NCBI GenBank assembly: GCA_023701165.1
Contig: JAMPXL010000125.1
Location: 1 to 5,018 of the forward strand
Direction: 5' to 3'
DNA length: 5,018 nt
DNA from: Geothrix sp.
GTDB taxonomy: Bacteria; Acidobacteriota; Holophagae; Holophagales; Holophagaceae
The notes below the pieces were generated by a model. That model saw only the letters and a list, made by a program, of their open reading frames with translations, had not been told where the DNA came from and did no database searches. The position numbers and the translations under genes were made by a program. This document shows, piece by piece, positions 1 through 5,018 of this stretch; within the stretch, counting starts at the first letter, position 1, and every line of letters begins with the position of its first letter.

Positions 1-1
1 C

Positions 2-2716
2 CACCGGGACGTGAAGCCCGCCAACCTCCGGGTGGAGGCCTCGCAGGAAGGGCTCCAGGCCCTCCTGTCCGATTTCGGCCTGGCGCGGGATGAAGAAGGC
101 GGCCTCACCCGCTCAGGCCTGCTGATGGGCACCGTGGATTTCATGGCCCCCGAGCAGGTGGCGGGTCTCTCCCCCGTGGATTTCCGGGCCGACATCTATG
201 GGCTCGGCGCCACCCTCTACGCGGTGCTGACGGGCCGCCCGCCCTTCCGGGACACGCCCGGCCCCACGGCAGAGGCCCGAAGCACGCGGGATCTCCATGC
301 CGCCACACCGGAGGGGGACCTGCATCCCGGCGATCTGCTGCGGCGGGTGTTGGAGGAGGATCCCCGCTCCCTCGCCTCCGCCGTTCCGGGCCTGCCCGGG
401 GACCTGGCCACGGTCGTGGCCAAGGCCATGGAGAAGGACCCTGTCCAGCGCTACGCCACGGCCGAGGCCTTCGCGGACGACCTGGAGCGGGTGCTCAGTG
501 GCGAGGCGATCCTGGCGAAGCGCGCCGGTCTTCTGGAGGGGGCCCTCAAGTGGTCCCGGCGGAATCGCATGGCGGCGCGGGTGGCCGCGGGGGCCACGGC
601 CGCCCTCCTGCTGGCGCTGGGCTACACCCTGGTGGCCTCCAGGCGCGCGGGTTTGAATGCCCTGGAAAACGCCCGTCTGGGCTCCGAGGCGGCCAGCATG
701 GAGAACCTGCTGAGGCGGGAATACCTGCTGCCCGCCCATGACCTGCGGCCCGCGCTTCAGGCCCTCGGACAGAAAATGGTGGCCCTGGCCGCGGACAGGA
801 CCCGGGCCGAGGCGCCGCGGGCCTACGCCCTGGGCCGGGGCCACCAGCTCCTGGAGGAGTGGCCCGAGGCCCGCGTCCAGCTTGAGCGGGCCCGGTCCCT
901 AGGATTCCGGACAGCAGAGGGCGAACTGGCCTATGGCCTGGTGCTGGCGGAACTCTACGAGCAGGGCCTCAGGCAGGCCCGCACCATCCCGGACAAGGCG
1001 ATCCGGGAGGCCCGCATGGGGGCCCTCCGCAGGGACCTGCTGGAGCCCGCCGTGGCGGCCATCCAGGCCCAGGCGGCCTCGATGCCTGAGCGGACCCACA
1101 CCCTCCTGGGCCAGGTGGCCCTTCTGGAGCGGCGGCTGGAGGAGGCGCTCCGGCACGCCAGGGATGCCCAGGCCTCCCCCGCGGAGCAGGCCGAGGGGCT
1201 CTTCCTGGAAGCCAAGGTGCACCTGGAGCGGCGGGAATCCCTGTATGTGAAGCACGCCCACCAGGAGGCCCTGGGCGCTCTCCGGGCCGCGGCCCAGGCC
1301 CTGGAGCGCGCGGGCGCCATCGCCCGGAGCGATCCCCGGGTGGCGGAATCCCTGGTGCACTGCAGCCTCCTGGAGGCCAGCCATCAGAGGTCGCTCGGAG
1401 CGCCCACCACCGAGGCCCTGGCCCGGGCCCGGGCCTGGTTCGAGGCGGCCAGGACCCTCCATGGAAACGAGGCCCGGCTGGCCCTCATGGAAGCGACGCT
1501 GCTGCAGCGCCTCAGCATGGCGAAGAAGGATGTGGGCCAGAGCGGGGTCCAGGAGGATGCCGCGGCGCTGGAGCTGGTGCGCCAGGCCGTATCCCGGTAT
1601 CCCAAGCAGACAGACCTCCAGCGCTACCTGGTCAACGCCTACTACAGCTTCTGCTACGCCAAGGTCATGGCGGGGGAGGACCCCGGGAATGGGTTCGAAG
1701 CGGGCCACCTGGCGGTGGTGTCCGCGCAGGCCCTCGCCCCGCAGGATTGGCGGATCCCCTACACGGGGGCGCTGCTGGCCCAGCCCGAGAGCCTGCACCT
1801 GAATAACCGGGGCCTCGACGCCCGGGCGGCCGCCCGGCGCGGCATCCAGTACGCGGAGCAGGCCATCGCCCTGGGGGCCGCCGCGAACGCGAGGGGCATC
1901 CGCGCCGATTGCCTGGTGGAGCTGGCCAAGGCCCAGTACGGCGCCGGAGAGGATCCCTCGGGGACGATCCTCCGGATCATGGAGGACAACGCCCAGGGCG
2001 TGGCGCTGGCGCCCACGGACCAGATCATGCGCATCAACGCGGCCGCGGCGGCCATCCAGGCCGCCCAGCTGGTCTGGAACCTGAAGGGGGACATCAGGCC
2101 CTTCCTGGAGAAGGCCGCCCAGTGGAATGAGGGGAGCCAGCCCAAGTACATTGAGGCGCAGCGGAACCGGCTGGACCTCCGCCTGCTCCAGCTGCAGGCG
2201 GGACCGGGGGAAGAGCGGCTCAAGGCCTGCGATGCCCTCATCCAGGACTGCCTCGCCGTGGAGAAGCGGTTTCGCGCTGGCCTCCCCTTCCAGGCCGGCT
2301 CGGCCTGGCGGCTGAAGGCCCGGGCCCAGATCCAGGCAGGCGCTGATCCTTCCCGGGCCTTTGCGGAGGCCCGCAAGCACTTCCTCGGGCTGGAGAGGGA
2401 GAGCCCATCGAATGTGCAGGCCTGCGCGGAGTCGGCCTTCACCGGCCTGGAGGAAGCCCGGTGGCGCCTCTCCCGGGGACAGGGCGCCTCGGCCGCGCTC
2501 GATGCGGCCAGGGGGGCCCTGGAGCGGTTCCGCAAGGTGCAGGCCGACCAGGCGCTTCTCTTCGCCCTGGAGGCCGCCATCCTTCGCCTGGAGGCTGGAC
2601 AGGCGCTGACTGGGCGCCGGAGCCAGCTCCTCCGGAAGGCCGACGACCTCTGGGCCCAGGCCCTGGGCCGCAATGGCCATCTCGGGATCCATCCGGGTTT
2701 TGCCTGGCTTCACTAG
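2..2716 (+). CDS. Transmembrane eukaryotic-like Ser/Thr protein kinase with large TPR-like C-terminal region (5' partial)
   Basis: The reading frame is open from base 2, so the N-lobe (P-loop, catalytic Lys) lies off the left edge; 904 residues are visible, counted here from the His at base 2. The fragment begins in the catalytic loop, HRDVKPAN (residues 1-8), of the RD type, with Asp3 the catalytic base and Asn8 a metal ligand. DFG follows at 24-26, GTVDFMAPEQ at 43-52 (usually Tyr where Phe stands), and the structural Asp of DIYG at 64. The C-lobe ends near 165 with the usual LPGDLATVV...KDPVQRYAT pattern. A basic juxtamembrane stretch (KWSRRNR) leads into one membrane helix at about 194-212, closed by SRR. 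The remaining 690 or so residues are Ala/Leu/Arg-rich amphipathic helices resembling degenerate TPRs, probably a protein-binding or sensor region. The kinase should phosphorylate Ser/Thr on cytoplasmic partners; its substrate is unknown. Thr36, Ser38 and Thr44 are activation-loop phosphosite candidates. Kinase identity is secure; the TPR label is inferred. Confidence 0.95.
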   Translation, partial: HRDVKPANLRVEASQEGLQALLSDFGLARDEEGGLTRSGLLMGTVDFMAPEQVAGLSPVDFRADIYGLGATLYAVLTGRPPFRDTPGPTAEARSTRDLHAATPEGDLHPGDLLRRVLEEDPRSLASAVPGLPGDLATVVAKAMEKDPVQRYATAEAFADDLERVLSGEAILAKRAGLLEGALKWSRRNRMAARVAAGATAALLLALGYTLVASRRAGLNALENARLGSEAASMENLLRREYLLPAHDLRPALQALGQKMVALAADRTRAEAPRAYALGRGHQLLEEWPEARVQLERARSLGFRTAEGELAYGLVLAELYEQGLRQARTIPDKAIREARMGALRRDLLEPAVAAIQAQAASMPERTHTLLGQVALLERRLEEALRHARDAQASPAEQAEGLFLEAKVHLERRESLYVKHAHQEALGALRAAAQALERAGAIARSDPRVAESLVHCSLLEASHQRSLGAPTTEALARARAWFEAARTLHGNEARLALMEATLLQRLSMAKKDVGQSGVQEDAAALELVRQAVSRYPKQTDLQRYLVNAYYSFCYAKVMAGEDPGNGFEAGHLAVVSAQALAPQDWRIPYTGALLAQPESLHLNNRGLDARAAARRGIQYAEQAIALGAAANARGIRADCLVELAKAQYGAGEDPSGTILRIMEDNAQGVALAPTDQIMRINAAAAAIQAAQLVWNLKGDIRPFLEKAAQWNEGSQPKYIEAQRNRLDLRLLQLQAGPGEERLKACDALIQDCLAVEKRFRAGLPFQAGSAWRLKARAQIQAGADPSRAFAEARKHFLGLERESPSNVQACAESAFTGLEEARWRLSRGQGASAALDAARGALERFRKVQADQALLFALEAAILRLEAGQALTGRRSQLLRKADDLWAQALGRNGHLGIHPGFAWLH

Positions 2717-3234
2717 CACGGGCCGGGGCGGGAGAGGCAGGCGGTGGCCTTGTCGCCGCAGGTCTGGACGAGCCTGGTGCGGGCTTCGGCCTCGGCCTGC
2801 CGGGCGCTGGCGGCACGGCCCTCCGCCTGTTCCAGGGCGGTTCCGGCCGCAGCCAGCTCCCCGAGGATGAACTCCGCGGCGATAAGGGCCGCCGCCGCGG
2901 CCACGGCGAGAACGGCGGCGACCACGTAGCCGATCACCGGAATGAGCGTCGCCGCGGCGGCCGAAGCCGCCAGGACGATGGCGACGCCCGTGGCCACCGC
3001 CAGCTCGGCCCGCAGGTTGCCCACGGTCCGTTGGGCGGCCGCTGCGGTGGCCTCCGCCAGGCAGCGTTCCAGCCGGCGCTGGTCCCACTCGGCGCAGAGC
3101 ACGCTGCAGTCGTTCGAGTCTGAGGGGGTGCCCACGGGGGTGCCCTGGGGAGTCCGGTTGGACTGGGTGATGAAACCGCCGACGAAGGGCAGGACCAGCG
3201 CGGCAAGCACGACGAGCACGATGACCACGGCCAT
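2713..3234 (-). CDS. Small Ala-rich membrane protein with two three-cysteine clusters, function unknown
   Basis: I do not recognise this 173-residue protein. The ATG at 3234 is chosen because AGGAGG (3242-3247) sits 7 nt upstream; an in-frame ATG 12 codons earlier (3270) lacks such a site and would put the Shine-Dalgarno inside the gene. Residues 2-22 form a hydrophobic N-terminal helix with no convincing signal-peptidase site, so probably an anchor. A Pro/Thr/Gly linker (27-40) follows, then Cys43, Cys47 and Cys58 in an acidic-basic helical segment. A second hydrophobic region at about 78-124 is broken by Pro99 and Gly102, suggesting a helical hairpin. A charged, coiled-coil-like helix (126-157) leads to Cys159, Cys166 and Cys173, the last residue. 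If the middle region is a hairpin, both Cys groups lie on the same side of the membrane and could form disulfides or bind metal. The gene reads away from the 3477 operon and converges on the kinase gene, sharing its CTAG stop. Existence as a gene is well supported; no function is assigned. Confidence 0.82.
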   Translation of the reverse strand: MAVVIVLVVLAALVLPFVGGFITQSNRTPQGTPVGTPSDSNDCSVLCAEWDQRRLERCLAEATAAAAQRTVGNLRAELAVATGVAIVLAASAAAATLIPVIGYVVAAVLAVAAAAALIAAEFILGELAAAGTALEQAEGRAASARQAEAEARTRLVQTCGDKATACLSRPGPC

Positions 3235-3240
3235 GGGGAC

Positions 3241-3247
3241 TCCTCCT
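3241..3247 (-). promoter_or_regulatory. Ribosome binding site deciding the start of the minus-strand membrane protein
   Basis: On the minus strand this reads AGGAGGA, a near-perfect anti-16S match, followed by the 6-nt spacer GTCCCC and the ATG at 3234-3232. It favours the 173-residue product over a 185-residue one starting at 3270. Confidence 0.85.
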
Positions 3248-3282
3248 GTGAAAGTGGGTGGTGGGGACATCCGGGCAGCCCT

Positions 3283-3298
3283 CCGGTGGAACCGGTGG
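3283..3298. repeat. CCGGTGG direct repeat with 9-bp period, also a small inverted repeat
   Basis: CCGGTGG occurs at 3283-3289 and again at 3292-3298, separated by AA. The same stretch contains the inverted repeat CCGGT-gga-ACCGG (3283-3287 with 3291-3295). It lies 49 bp upstream of the minus-strand ATG. It could be an operator half-site pair, but such short GC-rich repeats arise by chance, so the function is open. Confidence 0.3.
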
Positions 3299-3358
3299 CG
3301 CGGGCAAGGTTCAGCCCCCCCGCCGGCACGCCACAGGTACGCCCCTCAGAAAAGGGTT

Positions 3359-3386
3359 GGGCCACCGTGCCGGGGAGGTGTGGCCC
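3359..3386. other. Inverted repeat / hairpin A in the intergenic region
   Basis: GGGCCAC (3359-3365) pairs perfectly with GTGGCCC (3380-3386) around a 14-nt loop. There is no T-tract after it, so it is not a typical Rho-independent terminator. Its last three bases are also the first three of hairpin B's left arm, so the two stems compete. If the operon promoter lies upstream, this is part of the 5' leader of the 3477 gene. Confidence 0.45.
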
Positions 3387-3413
3387 AGGCGGTTTCGGGA
3401 AAGCGGGCCTGGG
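3384..3413. other. Inverted repeat / hairpin B, mutually exclusive with hairpin A
   Basis: CCCAGGC (3384-3390) pairs perfectly with GCCTGGG (3407-3413). Inside the 16-nt loop, TTT (3393-3395) can pair with AAA (3400-3402) around CGGG, giving a stacked hairpin of about 30 nt. It ends 54 bp before the secreted-protein start-codon region's Shine-Dalgarno and has no T-tract. It may be a leader-RNA structure or a protein-binding palindrome; the pairing is seen, the role is not known. Confidence 0.45.
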
Positions 3414-3467
3414 TGGCGCGGACCGTCTGGATGAGCTTGGGGACAAGCGGCGCCTGCCGTCCTCCGC

Positions 3468-3471
3468 GGAG
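3468..3471 (+). promoter_or_regulatory. Ribosome binding site of the secreted protein gene
   Basis: GGAG lies 5 nt upstream of the ATG at 3477-3479. Together with the signal peptide that begins directly at that Met, it fixes the start. Confidence 0.7.
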
Positions 3472-3476
3472 TCTCC

Positions 3477-3989
3477 ATGCTCAAGGCCGTGTCCCTCGCC
3501 ATCCTGCTGTTCTGCGTCCCCGTCTGGGCCCAGACCCCCACCACCCATCTGGGGGTGCCCGCCTCGGAACTGGTGGCCCTCGATCTCGCCGTGCGGTGCG
3601 ACCTCAGCACCGGCGTGGAAACCCTGGATCAGGGCGTCTACCAGAACGGCACCTGGTCGTTCCAGTCCGGCGCGAAGCCCTTCCGAGTGCCCAAGGGCCG
3701 CACGCTCATCATCACGGATGCCCAGGCCTGGGTGCTCCACGAGCCGGGGACCGGAACCCCCGCCTCCCTCGAGCTGCTGCTGGAGCACCCCGCATCCGGC
3801 TACTCCGGCAGCATGGCCCTCTTCACCTTCGCGGACATCCCCGCCAACGCCATGGGCGTGAAGCGCCAGACCTGGACCAGCGGCTTCATGGTGCCCGAGG
3901 GCATGACCGTGAGGATCTGGGCCCAGCAGTTCTATCCCAAGAGCCTGATGTCCATGGCCCGCATCGTCCTGCACGGCTACTACCTCTGA
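3477..3989 (+). CDS. Secreted probable beta-sandwich protein, function unknown
   Basis: This 170-residue protein opens with a classical Sec signal peptide: Lys3, a hydrophobic core at 4-16 and a VWA|Q cleavage site after Ala18. The mature part of about 152 residues is rich in alternating hydrophobic residues, Gly, Thr and aromatics, typical of beta strands. A pseudo-repeat is visible: F-x-VP-x-G-x-T at 69-76 (FRVPKGRT, then LIITDAQAW) and again at 137-144 (FMVPEGMT, then VRIWAQQF), 68 residues apart. It ends in strand-like RIVLHGYYL. This layout suggests a jelly-roll or two-sheet sandwich, but I cannot name a family. One Cys (41) remains after cleavage and no catalytic motif is evident. It is the first gene of a pair with the lipoprotein 7 bp downstream, suggesting joint envelope or extracellular work. 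Signal peptide and gene status are secure; the fold is inferred. Confidence 0.9.
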   Translation: MLKAVSLAILLFCVPVWAQTPTTHLGVPASELVALDLAVRCDLSTGVETLDQGVYQNGTWSFQSGAKPFRVPKGRTLIITDAQAWVLHEPGTGTPASLELLLEHPASGYSGSMALFTFADIPANAMGVKRQTWTSGFMVPEGMTVRIWAQQFYPKSLMSMARIVLHGYYL

Positions 3990-3992
3990 GGG
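3988..3992 (+). promoter_or_regulatory. Ribosome binding site of the lipoprotein gene, overlapping the upstream stop
   Basis: GAGGG overlaps the last two bases of the TGA stop (3987-3989) of the secreted-protein gene and lies 4 nt before the ATG at 3997. Ribosomes finishing the first gene would sit on this site, so the two are probably translationally coupled. Confidence 0.7.
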
Positions 3993-3996
3993 CCCC

Positions 3997-5018
3997 ATGC
4001 GCCAGCACCTGATCACCGGCACACTGCTCTCCTTCCTCGTGGCCTGTGGCGGAGGCAGTGACGCCACCACCCAGGCCCAGGTCCCAGCCCCTCTGCCGGC
4101 TCCGGCCTGGCAGACGCCCGTGGATCTCGCTGCTTCCAGTTACATGGGCGGCGCCCTGCTGGCGGGAGATGGGAAGGGTGCCGTCCTCGCCGCCTGGATG
4201 CGGACCGGCGTCGATTCCGGTGGCACGCCCTACTGGGAGCAGGTGGCGGCCCGGTTGCGCGCCGACGGCACCTGGGAGACCCCCCAGGCGCTGGACGGGG
4301 CCAGCGGCATCAACGGCCTCCAGGTTCCCGTGGCGGCCCTGGATGCCCGGGGGAAGGGGTTCATCGCATGGTTCGACGCCGGGCCCCGCAGCACCGCCAC
4401 GCGCCTCCGGACGGTGCCGGTGGATCTGGGAGCCGCCGCCCCCTTCGGCACGCGGGCCACCGCCTTGGCGGTGGACCTGAAGACCCCCGCGAACCTCCAC
4501 CTGGCCACCGGGTCCGATGGCAGCGCCCTCGCGGCCTGGTCGGGCCTCCGCACGGACACCAGCCTGGGGGCCGATTTCTCCACCGTCCAGGCCGCCCGCC
4601 TCGAGGCGGGCGGGGCCTGGGGCACCCCCCACTCCCATCACCTGAACATGTATTCGAGCCAGTTCCTCCATGGCCTGGCGGGGGATGGCCGGGGGGCCTA
4701 CACGCTCGACTTCTCCACGGGCGACGACGCCTGGGTGGAGAACGAGGCCGTGGACTACGCCCAGGGCGCCAGCGCCGCAACTGCCATTGCGGGGTGGGGG
4801 CCCCTCTCCCAGCAGGCCCTTCCCACGGGGCATCCTTCCGCATGGTCCCTGGATGCGGAGGGCCGCCTGGAAACCTGGCTGCTCTATGGTGTGGCCGGCG
4901 CGGGGGACCCCCAGCGCCAGGCCTGGCCCCGCAGCCGCGCCACCTCCGGCACCTGGACCGTGGGAGACAAGGTGAGCCTGCCCCGGCCCGCCCAGAACCT
5001 GGTCGCCTTCCGCGAGGC
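3997..5018 (+). CDS. Putative lipoprotein with beta-propeller-like repeats (3' partial)
   Basis: The frame is open from the ATG at 3997 to the window edge, giving 340 visible residues with no stop. The N-terminus is a lipoprotein signal: Arg2, a hydrophobic core at 5-15, and the lipobox LVAC (14-17), followed by GGGSD. Cys17 would be lipidated and become the mature N-terminus. Asp22 is at +6, not the +2 position used for inner-membrane retention in enterics, so outer-membrane placement is plausible. A Pro/Ala/Gln linker (23-41) leads into repeats of about 57 residues: D-x-x-G-x-x-x-x-x-W turns start at Asp58, Asp116, about 172, Asp230 and Asp286, and each is followed by a Trp or Phe strand end (93, 150, 208, 267, 320; for example DGTWETP and GGAWGTP). 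Five blades are visible, suggesting a six- to eight-bladed propeller completed beyond the edge. No enzymatic motif was seen. It is the second gene of the operon at 3477. Lipidation is well supported; the propeller fold is inferred. Confidence 0.9.
   Translation, partial: MRQHLITGTLLSFLVACGGGSDATTQAQVPAPLPAPAWQTPVDLAASSYMGGALLAGDGKGAVLAAWMRTGVDSGGTPYWEQVAARLRADGTWETPQALDGASGINGLQVPVAALDARGKGFIAWFDAGPRSTATRLRTVPVDLGAAAPFGTRATALAVDLKTPANLHLATGSDGSALAAWSGLRTDTSLGADFSTVQAARLEAGGAWGTPHSHHLNMYSSQFLHGLAGDGRGAYTLDFSTGDDAWVENEAVDYAQGASAATAIAGWGPLSQQALPTGHPSAWSLDAEGRLETWLLYGVAGAGDPQRQAWPRSRATSGTWTVGDKVSLPRPAQNLVAFRE

Larger units (their letters stand above)
3235..3476. promoter_or_regulatory. Divergent intergenic region, presumed to carry promoters for both flanking units
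   Basis: These 242 bp separate the start codons of the minus-strand membrane protein and the plus-strand secreted protein, so both promoters should lie here. I see no convincing -35/-10 pair or sigma-54 element on either strand. What is visible: a CCGGTGG direct repeat (3283-3289 and 3292-3298), a C7 run (3315-3321), a small A-rich patch (CAGAAAAGGG, near 3348-3357), and a cluster of inverted repeats at 3359-3413. The promoter role is inferred from gene arrangement alone. Confidence 0.5.

Noticed and set aside
11..2716. Kinase gene starting at the GTG at base 11
   Set aside because: That GTG is the Val inside HRDVKP. The frame is open upstream and already encodes HRD from base 2, so the gene is truncated by the window edge.
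2461..3123. Plus-strand open frame of 220 codons across the kinase end and the membrane gene
   Set aside because: Gly/Arg-rich composition, no ribosome binding site, and it overlaps two better-supported genes in other frames.
2713..3270. Longer 185-residue version of the minus-strand membrane protein
   Set aside because: The strong AGGAGG site at 3242-3247 points to the ATG at 3234; the extra 12 residues would be encoded by the ribosome binding site itself.
899..3307. Open minus-strand frame of 802 codons opposite most of the kinase gene
   Set aside because: It is antisense to a certain kinase coding region and runs in another frame through the membrane-protein gene. The translation is Gly/Pro/Arg/His-rich with no domain, as expected of shadow frames in DNA of this GC content.
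3384..3413. Hairpin B as a Rho-independent terminator
   Set aside because: No T-run follows the stem on either strand, and no gene ends nearby.
3235..3476. Sigma-70 or sigma-54 promoter elements in the divergent region
   Set aside because: Scanned both strands by eye; no TTGACA/TATAAT-like pair with proper spacing and no GG-N10-GC sigma-54 core with the surrounding consensus stood out enough to report.
2942..4012. Plus-strand open frame of 356 codons covering the intergenic region and the secreted-protein gene
   Set aside because: It conflicts with the minus-strand gene and with the signal-peptide gene at 3477, both of which have good ribosome binding sites; its translation is low-complexity Arg/Ala/Pro/His.
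3886..4833. Minus-strand open frame of 315 codons opposite the lipoprotein gene
   Set aside because: Antisense shadow: the plus frame has a lipobox, ribosome binding site and regular repeats, while the minus product is Gly/Arg-rich without motifs.

Overview
The window is GC-rich (about 70% by eye) bacterial chromosomal DNA, with coding regions strongly biased to G or C at third codon positions. A transmembrane Ser/Thr protein kinase with a very large helical C-terminal region, next to lipoprotein and secreted-protein genes, fits Acidobacteriota (Holophaga/Geothrix type) or Myxococcota. That placement is inference from style and gene content; no marker gene is present.

Layout: (1) Bases 2-2716, plus strand: the 3' part of a eukaryotic-like Ser/Thr kinase gene. 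It enters at the HRD catalytic loop, so the N-lobe lies off the left edge. It continues through a single membrane helix into about 690 residues of degenerate TPR-like helices. (2) Bases 2713-3234, minus strand: a small alanine-rich membrane protein of unknown function with six cysteines in two groups of three. It converges on the kinase gene, and both genes stop inside one CTAG tetranucleotide. (3) Bases 3235-3476: a 242-bp divergent intergenic region with hairpins, two of which are mutually exclusive, but no clear promoter. (4) Bases 3477-3989, plus strand: a 170-residue secreted protein, probably all beta. (5) Bases 3997-5018, plus strand, running off the right edge: a lipoprotein with a clear lipobox and regular repeats of about 57 residues that look like beta-propeller blades.

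The secreted protein and the lipoprotein are separated by 7 bp and the second ribosome binding site overlaps the first stop codon, so they almost certainly form a translationally coupled operon of envelope proteins. The membrane protein is transcribed away from them from the shared intergenic region. The kinase belongs to a separate unit arriving from the left. Nothing in the sequence ties the kinase functionally to the envelope genes beyond adjacency. No RNA gene, mobile element, CRISPR array or convincing Rho-independent terminator was seen.
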